A DNA stretch of 64,000 bases from Mycolicibacter virginiensis. Its GTDB lineage: Bacteria > Actinomycetota > Actinomycetes > Mycobacteriales > Mycobacteriaceae. The DNA lies in the NCBI RefSeq assembly GCF_022374935.2, contig NZ_CP092430.2, positions 1,922,001 to 1,986,000 of the forward strand. The letters are read 5' to 3'. The position numbers were made by a program, and so were the translations under genes. The notes below the pieces were generated by a model. The model saw nothing but the letters and a program-made list of their open reading frames with translations. It was not told the DNA's origin and made no database searches. Below, piece by piece: positions 56,834-64,000 of this stretch. How positions within the stretch are numbered: position 1 is the first letter of the stretch; each line of letters opens with the position of its first letter.

Positions 56834-57820
56834 CTAACGATCGGGGTTCGGGTGCAATTGGTATGCCGGGACGGGCTCGTCGAAACCCTTGAGCGTCAAC
56901 GGTTCCTGAAGGGTGGCCGGCCAGTCGGGCAGCTCTTCGCGGACGCAAGTCGACGCCAGCACCTGGCCGGGTACGGCCGCATCCACCAGGCGCGCGGCCA
57001 GATTGACCGGGGTGCCGAAGTAGTCGCCGTTGATCGCCAGCATCTCGCCGTAGGCCACCCCGGCGCGTACCTGCAGTCCGGCTTTGCGGGCCTTGGGATG
57101 GTCGACAAGGTCGATCGCGGCCCGCGCCAGCAGATCCCCGGTCGCGCTCACCCACATCACCGCGTCGCCGATGAACTTGACCACCCGCCCGCCGTCGCAA
57201 TGCACGACGTCGGCGACGGTGCCGGCGAAATCGGTGAGCAGCGTGGCCAGCTCCGCGGACGTGAGGACCTGTGTCAGCGCGGTGAAACCGGTCAGATCGG
57301 CGAACCCGACACCGCACATCAGGCTGGCCGCCGGCCCGCCGGCCAGCCCCTCGAGAAAGGTGCGGTGGCTGACCTGGTGCTGGCGGTGGACGGCGTCGAT
57401 CATCGCGCCGATGCGCGGGATGTATTCGGCGACCGAACGCCAGGCCCGGGCGGTGCGCAGTTCGTCGCGGGTATGGCCCAACCACATGTCGGGCGCGCTG
57501 AGCCGGATCATCGACGACTCGGCCTCGGCCAGGCGCGCCATCGTCGCGCCCAGCACTCGTAGGAAGCCGTCGACCGGTTCGCCGAGGTAGGACCGCATCT
57601 GAACCCAGGTGGCCAGCCCGTCCACGTCGGCCTGGCTCAGCGCAGGCGTGTCCGGGCTGGGAACGCTGAGCCCGAGCATCCGCCAGGCCTGCGCGACGTC
57701 GTCGACTGGCACGCCCAACGCCTCGGCGGCGGTGCGCAACGTGTAGTCAGGCGGGCCGGAACGCCCGACCGCGTCGCCGGCCAGACCGAACAACCGGCCC
57801 CGGCGCTCGGCGTCGACCAT
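56834..57820 (-). CDS. class III adenylate cyclase, Rv2212-like
   Basis: The protein has 328 residues from the ATG at 57820. The C-terminal cyclase domain (about 160-325) has GVGFADLTGFTALTQ with the first metal Asp, RVVKFIGDAVMWV with the second, and GVAYGEMLAINGDYFGTPVNLAARL with the transition-state Asn/Arg. It makes cAMP from ATP as a homodimer. The N-terminal regulatory part begins with MVDAERRGRLFGLAGDA. Coding similarity to Rv2212 continues about 50 codons further upstream (LQAAGIADARERAGLVEYLHGLGF), yet that part has no in-frame ATG, GTG or TTG. Deleting one G in the run at 57965-57968 would bring a GTG at 57971 into frame. Confidence 0.85.
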   Translation of the reverse strand: MVDAERRGRLFGLAGDAVGRSGPPDYTLRTAAEALGVPVDDVAQAWRMLGLSVPSPDTPALSQADVDGLATWVQMRSYLGEPVDGFLRVLGATMARLAEAESSMIRLSAPDMWLGHTRDELRTARAWRSVAEYIPRIGAMIDAVHRQHQVSHRTFLEGLAGGPAASLMCGVGFADLTGFTALTQVLTSAELATLLTDFAGTVADVVHCDGGRVVKFIGDAVMWVSATGDLLARAAIDLVDHPKARKAGLQVRAGVAYGEMLAINGDYFGTPVNLAARLVDAAVPGQVLASTCVREELPDWPATLQEPLTLKGFDEPVPAYQLHPNPDR

Positions 57821-58015
57821 CTCTTCGGTGGTGAACCCGAGGCCGTGGAGGTATTCGACCAGGCCGGCACGCTCACGGGCGTCAGCGATACCGGCAGCCT
57901 GCAGGGCCTCGAAATCCGCCGAATCCGCCGCGTCGCCAAGTGTGCCAGCCCTTGGCCGGTCAGCGGGGCACGTTGCCGAGAGGCGCCGCCAGGAGCCGGC
58001 TTGTCACACGGCGGA

Positions 58016-58918
58016 CTAGAGGACGGACAGCAATATCGCGATGAACTCTCCGGACCATTCTCCGAATCCCTCGGCGGTCATGGTGCCGTTGAAGAGGTCG
58101 CCGGTGTGGTCGAAGAAAGCTACGGCGTCTTCGATCGCGGCTACGGGAGATACGAGGCCGATGAGGGCGTTGAGATCCCCGTCCAACTGCGCGTCGATCG
58201 GCTGTTGGTCGAGTCCGATCATTCCGTAGTAGCCGTACATCATGAAGTCCCAGCCCGTCGTGACTCCCCAGCTGAAGAATCCCAGTGCCCCGCTGCCCAG
58301 GATCGGATCGTCGGGAAGGGTGTGGAGGAAGGTCCCGATGTCTCGGACGAGCGGATACAAGATCCCGAAGTGGTCTGCGGCTTCGGAATACATCCCGGGG
58401 CCGCCGCTCTGGCCGATCTCATCTTCGAGGTCGGGCAGGGGCACCGAGTCGTCCGGGTTAGGTAGGTGGGCGTTGGGGAAATAGCCAACCCACCGGGTGA
58501 AATAGTCGTCGTAATACTCGAATACGGACGTAGGCGAGTAATCGTGCAGCTCCAAAAGAATGTTCTGCGGCCCGCCGGTGTTGACGATGTTGATCAGCTG
58601 GTCTGTCGTGTAGCCGTAGTTATAGGCGTTCAGCACGATTGTCTCGGCAAGGTCGTGGGTGTCCGCCGGCGTTGTTCCGGGGTACCCGGCGTCGACGTAG
58701 ATCCAGTGGAGAGTTTTTGCCAGCGCGTCCACTGCTTGCGCCACTTCGCTGGCGTCCGGCAACGCGGTCAGGCTCACCGGAGTGCTCCAGACCTGCGGTG
58801 GGCTTACCGCGGGCGAGGCGCTGGCAAGGGGCGTGAGCATCACTCCCGCCATGATCGCCGCCGCAGCCGCTACCGGAGCGCGTCGCAGGCTTGGGCCGGT
58901 GTTTCTGCGTCCATCCAT
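58016..58918 (-). CDS. secreted hypothetical protein, Asp/Gly/Tyr-rich
   Basis: This 300-residue protein has a signal peptide (RRNTGPSLRR, then APVAAAAAIMAGVMLTPLASASPA). The mature region is rich in Asp, Tyr and Leu (EYYDDYFTRWVGYFPN, DSVPLPDLEDEIGQSGGPG, DFMMYGYYGMIGLD). It has no cysteines, enzyme motifs or repeats I know. GGGGG lies eight bases before the ATG at 58918. It resembles mycobacterial exported proteins of unknown role and is absent from the M. tuberculosis order I recall. Confidence 0.75.
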   Translation of the reverse strand: MDGRRNTGPSLRRAPVAAAAAIMAGVMLTPLASASPAVSPPQVWSTPVSLTALPDASEVAQAVDALAKTLHWIYVDAGYPGTTPADTHDLAETIVLNAYNYGYTTDQLINIVNTGGPQNILLELHDYSPTSVFEYYDDYFTRWVGYFPNAHLPNPDDSVPLPDLEDEIGQSGGPGMYSEAADHFGILYPLVRDIGTFLHTLPDDPILGSGALGFFSWGVTTGWDFMMYGYYGMIGLDQQPIDAQLDGDLNALIGLVSPVAAIEDAVAFFDHTGDLFNGTMTAEGFGEWSGEFIAILLSVL

Positions 58919-59252
58919 CGTTACATCCCCCCAATAAGTGATCGTCGACCATATGAATAACATGTGGTCGGGCTGCGATTCTATTACGCATGAGCTGAGG
59001 CGTCGAGCTGATTTTGAGGTTCATGCTGCATCCGCGAATCTTCCGGGCCTTGCGCCTGTCATCAGTTTTCCCTGACGGACCCCAGGATCCGGCGGGGATC
59101 TTCGCGCTCCGAAGCCGCTATGGCGGCTGTGCGTCGGGCGTCGTATCGAGCGCACGCCTGTAACCGTGCTGAGAGTGGTCGCATGCCGCCAGGTACCGAC
59201 GTTCGTGGCACCCAGATGTTCTCAATCTGCAACCCGATTAGGGTGGCTTGAC
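58919..59252. other. divergent intergenic region before gcvT
   Basis: This 334-base gap holds the promoter of the secreted-protein gene (left) and of gcvT (right). A near-perfect inverted repeat GACCATATG-aataa-CATGTGGTC (one mismatch) lies at 58947-58969, in the promoter region of the secreted protein. A TAGGGT hexamer about eight bases before the gcvT GTG may be a leaderless -10. I looked for a glycine riboswitch and found no matching pattern. Confidence 0.4.
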
Positions 59253-60347
59253 GTGAGCGAACTGCAACACGGACCCCTGGAAGACCGTCACCGCGCCCTG
59301 GGCGCCAGCTTCGCCGAGTTCGGCGGGTGGCTGATGCCGGTGTCTTACGCCGGCACCGTCGCCGAGCACAACGCGACCCGCGCCAGCGTGGGCCTGTTCG
59401 ACGTCAGCCACCTGGGCAAGGCGACCGTTCGCGGCCCGGGCGCGGCGGCCTTCGTCAACGCGACGCTCACCAACGACCTGGCCAGAATCGTGCCCGGACA
59501 GGCCCAATACACGTTGTGCTGCAACGAATCCGGTGGCGTCATCGACGACCTGATCGCCTACTACATCTCCGACGACGAGATATTTCTGGTGCCCAACGCC
59601 GCCAACACCGCGGCCGTGGTGGCCGTGCTGCAGGACGCGGCGCCGGCCGGAGTGACGATCACCGACGAGCACCGTTCTCGCGCCGTGCTCGCGGTACAGG
59701 GTCCGCGATCGGCCGAGGTGGTGGCGGGTCTTGGCCTGCCGACCGAGATGGACTACATGGCGTTCGCCGATGCTTCCTACGACGGCGTGCCGGTACGGGT
59801 GTGTCGGTCCGGCTACACCGGTGAACACGGCTACGAGCTGCTGCCGGAGTGGGATTCGGCGGGAGTGGTGTTCGACGCACTGGTGGAGGCGGTGCGGCCG
59901 ATCGGCGGTGAGCCGGCCGGCCTGGGAGCCCGCGACACCCTGCGCACCGAGATGGGCTACGCGCTGCACGGGCATGAACTGTCGCCGAGCATCTCGCCGC
60001 TGCAGGCCCGCTGTGGCTGGGCGATCGGCTGGAAGAAGGAATCGTTCTTCGGCCGCGACGCGCTGCTGGCGGAGAAGGCTGCCGGGCCCGCGCGGCTGCT
60101 GCGCGGCCTGCGCGCCACGGGTCGGGGAGTGTTGCGTGCCGACCTGGCCGTCCTCGACGGCGACCGCCGGGTCGGGGTCACCACGTCGGGCACATTCTCG
60201 CCGACGCTGAAGGCCGGCATCGCGCTGGCACTGATCGACGTAGATGCGGGTGTTGAAGATGGTGGACGGCTGGATGTCGACGTGCGTGGCCGCGCCGTGG
60301 AATGCGAGGTGGTGTCGCCGCCGTTCGTCACGGCAAAAACCCGCTAG
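59253..60347 (+). CDS. gcvT: glycine cleavage system T protein (aminomethyltransferase)
   Basis: This is a 364-residue GcvT, which transfers the aminomethyl carbon of glycine to tetrahydrofolate, releasing ammonia. Family motifs are [27 protein letters not shown], the catalytic-Asp region [44 protein letters not shown] and [13 protein letters not shown]. The start is a GTG with a leaderless-type upstream sequence. The other glycine-cleavage genes are not in this window. It corresponds to Rv2211c. Confidence 0.95.
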   Translation: MSELQHGPLEDRHRALGASFAEFGGWLMPVSYAGTVAEHNATRASVGLFDVSHLGKATVRGPGAAAFVNATLTNDLARIVPGQAQYTLCCNESGGVIDDLIAYYISDDEIFLVPNAANTAAVVAVLQDAAPAGVTITDEHRSRAVLAVQGPRSAEVVAGLGLPTEMDYMAFADASYDGVPVRVCRSGYTGEHGYELLPEWDSAGVVFDALVEAVRPIGGEPAGLGARDTLRTEMGYALHGHELSPSISPLQARCGWAIGWKKESFFGRDALLAEKAAGPARLLRGLRATGRGVLRADLAVLDGDRRVGVTTSGTFSPTLKAGIALALIDVDAGVEDGGRLDVDVRGRAVECEVVSPPFVTAKTR

Positions 60348-60358
60348 CGCACCGGTTA

Positions 60359-60364
60359 TACAAT
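60359..60364 (+). promoter_or_regulatory. -10 element of leaderless ilvE
   Basis: TACAAT ends six bases before the ATG at 60371, so transcription would start at or next to the start codon. It fits TANNNT. No ribosome site precedes this ATG, which agrees with leaderless translation. Confidence 0.5.
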
Positions 60365-60370
60365 CGCTGC

Positions 60371-61477
60371 ATGACGAGCAGCCTCCTCGATTTCCACGTG
60401 TCGGTCACCGCAAGTCCGACGCCCGACGAGGTGCGCGAATCCATTTTGGCGGAGCCGGGTTTCGGCAAATACCACACCGACCACATGGTGTCGATCGACT
60501 ACACGGTGGACGCGGGTTGGCACAATGCGCGGGTCATCCCGTACGGGCCCATCGAACTGGACCCGTCGGCCATCGTCCTGCACTACGCGCAAGAAGTCTT
60601 CGAAGGACTCAAGGCCTACCGGTGGACCGATGGATCGATCGTCTCGTTCCGGCCCGAGGCAAACGCTGCCCGGATGCGGGCGTCGTCGCGTCGGCTGGCC
60701 ATCCCGGAGCTGCCCGACGATCTGTTCATCGAGTCGCTGCGGCAGCTGATTGCCGTGGACGGCTCCTGGGTGCCGGCGGCGGGCGGCGAGGAGTCGCTGT
60801 ACCTGCGCCCGTTCGTCTTCGCCACCGAGCCGGGGCTGGGGGTCCGCCCGGCCAACGAGTACCGCTGCCTGGTGATGGGCTCACCGGCCGGGGCGTACTT
60901 CAAGGGCGGTATCAAGCCGGTCAGTGTCTGGCTGTCGACGGAGTACGTGCGGGCCTGTCCCGGCGGTACCGGCGCCGCCAAGTTCGGCGGTAACTACGCC
61001 GCGTCGCTGGTCGCCCAGGCGCAGGCCGCCGACAACGGCTGCGATCAGGTGGTGTGGCTGGATGCGGCCGAGCGGCGCTACGTCGAAGAGATGGGCGGGA
61101 TGAACCTGTTCTTCGTGTTCGGCACCGGTGGCTCTGCGCGCCTGGTCACTCCGGAGCTGTCCGGCTCTCTGCTGCCCGGCATCACACGGGATTCGTTGCT
61201 GCAGTTGGCCACTGATGCTGGTTTCAGTGTCGAAGAACGCAAGATCGATGTCAGTGAATGGCAGAAGAAGGCCGCTTCGGGCGAGATCACCGAGGTGTTC
61301 GCCTGCGGGACGGCTGCGGTCATCACCCCGGTGTCGCAGGTCAAATCCGCGGACGGTGAGTTCACCATCGCCGACGGCGAGCCCGGTGAGGTCACCATGG
61401 CGCTGCGCGACACTTTGACCGGAATCCAGCGCGGCACCTTCGCCGACACTCACGGGTGGATGGCTCGGCTGGACTGA
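60371..61477 (+). CDS. ilvE: branched-chain amino acid aminotransferase
   Basis: This is a 368-residue PLP enzyme that makes leucine, isoleucine and valine from their keto acids. Motifs are [41 protein letters not shown], the PLP-binding Lys in AAKFGGNYA (near residue 205), [12 protein letters not shown] and [11 protein letters not shown]. It aligns with M. tuberculosis IlvE (Rv2210c) over its whole length. The ATG at 60371 gives the family length. A longer upstream reading would run into the end of gcvT. Confidence 0.96.
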   Translation: MTSSLLDFHVSVTASPTPDEVRESILAEPGFGKYHTDHMVSIDYTVDAGWHNARVIPYGPIELDPSAIVLHYAQEVFEGLKAYRWTDGSIVSFRPEANAARMRASSRRLAIPELPDDLFIESLRQLIAVDGSWVPAAGGEESLYLRPFVFATEPGLGVRPANEYRCLVMGSPAGAYFKGGIKPVSVWLSTEYVRACPGGTGAAKFGGNYAASLVAQAQAADNGCDQVVWLDAAERRYVEEMGGMNLFFVFGTGGSARLVTPELSGSLLPGITRDSLLQLATDAGFSVEERKIDVSEWQKKAASGEITEVFACGTAAVITPVSQVKSADGEFTIADGEPGEVTMALRDTLTGIQRGTFADTHGWMARLD

Positions 61478-61485
61478 GCCGGAGT

Positions 61486-61659
61486 TCAGCTCACGGGATC
61501 TGACGGCCGGTTGAGCTCATCGGCCACCGGTGGCCACTCCTCAGCTATGCGGTCGCAACAGTCGGAGTAGTCGTCGTCAACGTCGTCGTCAGCGGTGCTG
61601 TCGTTCATCGCCTTGCGTGATTCCCGACTCCGCTTGCTGTAGCTCTGATGGCGCGTCAT
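61486..61659 (-). CDS. small acidic hypothetical protein
   Basis: This is a 57-residue ORF (MTRHQSYSKRSRESRKAM, then an Asp-rich DDDVDDDYSDCCDRIAEEW). GGGGAGG is eight bases before the ATG, a strong ribosome site. The N-terminus is basic and the middle very acidic with a Cys-Cys pair. No family is recognised. The upstream region (61,660-61,785) is AT-rich, as promoter DNA is in this genome. It lies convergent with ilvE and 126 bases downstream of the cobS end. Confidence 0.5.
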   Translation of the reverse strand: MTRHQSYSKRSRESRKAMNDSTADDDVDDDYSDCCDRIAEEWPPVADELNRPSDPVS

Positions 61660-61785
61660 CCAGTTTTCCTCCCCGGACCGCAATGCTAATGGTCGCCGGA
61701 ATTCTTACAAAGACCATTTGGGTGTAACACATTGCTTCGGAGAAATGTCCGTAAGTCCGGAAAGGATGCGAAAACGAGGCGATGG

Positions 61786-62520
61786 TCAACCGCTGGTCAG
61801 AGCGGCGAGCGCGACCGCGGCCAGCGTTGTCGTCCACTCGATGACGGCGCCAAGCACATCGCCGGTGATGCCACCGAAGCGGCGCACACAGCGTTTTACC
61901 AGCATAGCGGCACAAATCAGGGCCAGTGTGACGGCAGCCGGCCCATGCCACGGCGCCGCGCCGACAGGTATCGCCCCGGCGAACAATGCCGCTACCCAAG
62001 CGGCCGCTACCGGCGGCGGCTGGCTGCCGGCCACCGTGGCGCCCAGCGTGCTTCCGGGGGCGGCAGGCACCGAGCGCCGGCAGGCCCACACCGCGGCCAC
62101 CCGGCCCGCGCAGACCGCGAGCACGATCTGCCCGGCCGCCAGCATCGGGAAGGTCGATGCCTGCAAGCCGATTACCAACACCACCGCGATGACCCCGAAT
62201 GGGCCGGTCGACCCCTCGTGCATCACCTGCAGCGCCTGCGGAGCGGGCCGGGCGCACCCCAAGCCATCGGCCGTGTCGGCCACCCCGTCGATGTGCAGGC
62301 CACGAGTGGCGGTCAGCAGCGCCGCCACGGCCAGTAGGCCGGTCACCGGGCTGCCCGGGCCGAAGGCGTAGCCACCGGCCCACACCACGGCCGCGGCCAG
62401 CGCGCCGAGAGCGGCGCCGACCACCGGGAACGCGGTCATCGCCCCGCGGCCCGGCGGTCGGTCAGTGGGAACGGGAAGAATCGTTCCGAAAGCGAAAGAC
62501 GCTGCCAGGGAAGCGATCAC
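61786..62520 (-). CDS. cobS: cobalamin (5'-phosphate) synthase
   Basis: This 244-residue integral membrane enzyme joins GDP-cobinamide with alpha-ribazole to give cobalamin. Family features are FGTILPVPT near the start, the metal-site [16 protein letters not shown] (about 85-100), [17 protein letters not shown] and several membrane helices. The GTG at 62520 overlaps the cobT stop (GTGA). An apparently longer frame upstream is the cobT shadow. It is adjacent to cobT, which supplies its base. Confidence 0.93.
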   Translation of the reverse strand: MIASLAASFAFGTILPVPTDRPPGRGAMTAFPVVGAALGALAAAVVWAGGYAFGPGSPVTGLLAVAALLTATRGLHIDGVADTADGLGCARPAPQALQVMHEGSTGPFGVIAVVLVIGLQASTFPMLAAGQIVLAVCAGRVAAVWACRRSVPAAPGSTLGATVAGSQPPPVAAAWVAALFAGAIPVGAAPWHGPAAVTLALICAAMLVKRCVRRFGGITGDVLGAVIEWTTTLAAVALAALTSG

Positions 62521-63575
62521 GATGACCGGTCGCTGACGCCGGCCTCGGCGAACGTCGACATGGACGTCAATGCCGCGACCGCGGCGCGCAGGACCGGCAA
62601 CGCCACCGCGGCGCCGGTGCCTTCGCCCAACCGCATCTGCAGGTCGAGGATCGGCTGCAGGCCCAGCGCCGCGCAGGCCAGGGCATGGGCCGGCTCTGGC
62701 GAACGATGCCCGGCCTGCCACCAGGCCCGGGCTCCAGGAGCCAACCGGTCGGCCACCAGGGCAGCAGCCGTCGACGCCAGGCCGTCGAGCAGCACCGGGG
62801 TGCGCCGCACCGCGGCCTGGGCGCAGAACCCCGTCAACGCCGCGAAGTCGGCGCCACCGCAGCAGCGCAGCAGCGCAAGCGGGTCGGCGTGCTGCGGCCG
62901 GGACCGAAAGAGGGCGTCGCGCACCGCCGCGGTCTTGCGTGACCAGCCGGCGTCATCGATGCCCGTCCCGTGGCCGACCACGTCGGAAGGTTCGGCGCCG
63001 GTCAGCGCGGCAATCAATGTGGCTGCGACGGTGGTGTTTCCGATCCCCATATCGCCGGGGATGAGCAGATCTGCGCCACCGTCGACTTCCTCGTCGGCGA
63101 TGCGCCGGCCGGCCTCGACCGCGGCCAGGGTCTCCTCGGCGGTCAGGGCGTCCTCGCTTGTGATGTCACCGCTGCCACGCCGAACCTTGTAGGGACCGGC
63201 CGCTGTCGACACCGCGGGGGAGTCGGTCGCACCGTCATCGACGGCCATGTCCACCACCCGTACCCCGGCTCCGCCGATCGCGGCCAGCGCGTTGATGGCC
63301 GCGCCGCCACGGTCGATGTTGGCGACCATCTGGGCCGTCACCTCCGGGGGGTAGGCAGACACCCGTCCCCGGGTTACGCCGTGATCGCCGGCGAACACCA
63401 CAACCCGGACGCGCTCGAACTGTCGTGGCGGACACTGTCCCTGGCAGGCCGCCGCCCACACCGAGAGGGCCTCCAGTCGGCCCAGTGAACCCGCCGGTTT
63501 CGTCAGTGAGTCCTGCCGTGCCCGGGCGGCTGCTGCCGCCGCGGCATCGGGTGGGCTGACCGGTGGGAAATTCAC
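62517..63575 (-). CDS. cobT: nicotinate-nucleotide-dimethylbenzimidazole phosphoribosyltransferase
   Basis: This is a 352-residue CobT, which forms alpha-ribazole phosphate for the lower ligand of cobalamin. Motifs are [60 protein letters not shown] and the catalytic-Glu region [13 protein letters not shown]. The GTG at 63575 aligns with the short N-terminus of the M. tuberculosis protein (P-V-S-x-P-D-A-A-A). Upstream residues are not conserved. It precedes cobS in an overlapping operon. Confidence 0.94.
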   Translation of the reverse strand: MNFPPVSPPDAAAAAAARARQDSLTKPAGSLGRLEALSVWAAACQGQCPPRQFERVRVVVFAGDHGVTRGRVSAYPPEVTAQMVANIDRGGAAINALAAIGGAGVRVVDMAVDDGATDSPAVSTAAGPYKVRRGSGDITSEDALTAEETLAAVEAGRRIADEEVDGGADLLIPGDMGIGNTTVAATLIAALTGAEPSDVVGHGTGIDDAGWSRKTAAVRDALFRSRPQHADPLALLRCCGGADFAALTGFCAQAAVRRTPVLLDGLASTAAALVADRLAPGARAWWQAGHRSPEPAHALACAALGLQPILDLQMRLGEGTGAAVALPVLRAAVAALTSMSTFAEAGVSDRSS

Positions 63576-63606
63576 GGATTCCAAGGTTGTCGGCCCCGAT
63601 TCGGGC

Positions 63607-64000
63607 TCAGTCGAGGCGTTCGCCGCGCCGCACCTGCGGGCGCGGTGCCCGCATGCGGCGCAGCGTGGATGCGCGGCTGGCGGCGTAGAGCCCCAGCTTC
63701 CAACGGCTTTCGACATTGTCGGGGAACTTGGCGTCGGCCATCCGGCCGGCCTTGCGGGCAACCAACACCCCGTCGACGGCCATCAAGACCATCAGCAGCA
63801 TCATCGCCGGCGAAATGTAGTACTGGACCTGCGGGACCGCCATCATGATGAACATCAGGCCGAGCGCGACCGGCATGAACAGGCCCAACAGGTTGTAGCG
63901 GGCGTCGACGATGTCGCGAACGTACCGGCGCACCGGGCCGCGGTCGCGTTCCAGCAGCGCCGCCTCGTCGCCGGACAGCATCCGTTCCCGGCGGTCGGCC
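63607..64000 (-). CDS. DUF3043 membrane protein, 5' end beyond window
   Basis: The frame is open to the right edge, and 131 residues of the C-terminal part are visible. The conserved core reads [30 protein letters not shown], followed by two membrane helices ([18 protein letters not shown] and [18 protein letters not shown]) and a basic C-terminus. It is the Rv2206 family (DUF3043). Its function is unknown. The N-terminal, usually Lys/Arg-rich part lies outside. It is 31 bases upstream of cobT on the same strand. Confidence 0.88.
   Translation of the reverse strand, partial: ADRRERMLSGDEAALLERDRGPVRRYVRDIVDARYNLLGLFMPVALGLMFIMMAVPQVQYYISPAMMLLMVLMAVDGVLVARKAGRMADAKFPDNVESRWKLGLYAASRASTLRRMRAPRPQVRRGERLD

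Noticed and set aside
58964..59252. A glycine riboswitch upstream of gcvT.
   Set aside because: No paired aptamer pattern was visible, and the gcvT start looks leaderless, leaving no room for a riboswitch.

Overview
The window is a high-GC actinobacterial chromosome segment from a member of the Mycobacteriaceae (Mycobacterium or a close genus such as Mycolicibacter). The evidence is gene content and order. The conserved genes follow, in reverse orientation, the Mycobacterium tuberculosis block Rv2235 to Rv2206: SURF1, ptpA, ptkA, NIF3-like, zinc-ribbon protein, RNase H/phosphatase, rnpB, CYTH-CHAD, panB, Hip1-like protease, glnA2, glnE, glnA1, RDD, DUF4191, lipA, lipB, epimerase, dlaT, pepB, adenylyl cyclase, gcvT, ilvE, cobS, cobT, DUF3043. 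Many genes use GTG starts with 1 to 8 base overlaps, and several have leaderless-type starts. I recalled M. tuberculosis proteins from memory, so synteny statements are established knowledge plus inference, not a search.

Layout. 1-2.9 kb: partial F420-type luciferase-like oxidoreductase, SURF1, and the ptkA-ptpA pair. 3.0-12.8 kb: a type I restriction-modification locus (hsdM-hsdS-exonuclease on the minus strand, hsdR with a ribbon-helix-helix gene on the minus strand) that encloses two unrecognised, overlapping plus-strand genes. It sits where M. tuberculosis has cobC. 12.9-18.9 kb: three conserved housekeeping genes, then an XRE-cupin regulator divergent from an FAD oxidoreductase/methyltransferase pair, and a 2OG-Fe(II) oxygenase. 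19.1-29.3 kb: a complete mce operon (two YrbE permeases, MceA-F, two Mce-associated proteins), then a small secreted CAP-like protein. 29.8-30.2 kb: RNase P RNA.

30.2-35.2 kb: a 5.0-kb island integrated into the 3' end of rnpB. It is bounded by 28-bp direct repeats with one mismatch. It carries a decayed tyrosine integrase beside the left repeat, a Panacea-domain antitoxin with a probable toxin, a small RMF-like ORF, and a 698-residue zinc-knuckle-array protein with a Vsr/DUF559-like nuclease domain. 35.3-48.3 kb: CYTH-CHAD, panB, a secreted protease, and the nitrogen cluster glnA2-glnE-glnA1, interrupted by a 13E12-type HNH gene next to a gene remnant. 48.4-64 kb: lipoate synthesis and transfer feeding the dlaT E2 subunit, aminopeptidase, adenylyl cyclase, glycine cleavage T protein, branched-chain aminotransferase and cobalamin nucleotide-loop assembly (cobT-cobS).

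The most interesting material is the hsd locus, with its unknown gene pair and a 21-bp-periodic operator-like array upstream of hsdR, and the rnpB island. Both look like defence cargo placed in an otherwise conserved backbone. I found no CRISPR array, tRNA or rRNA.
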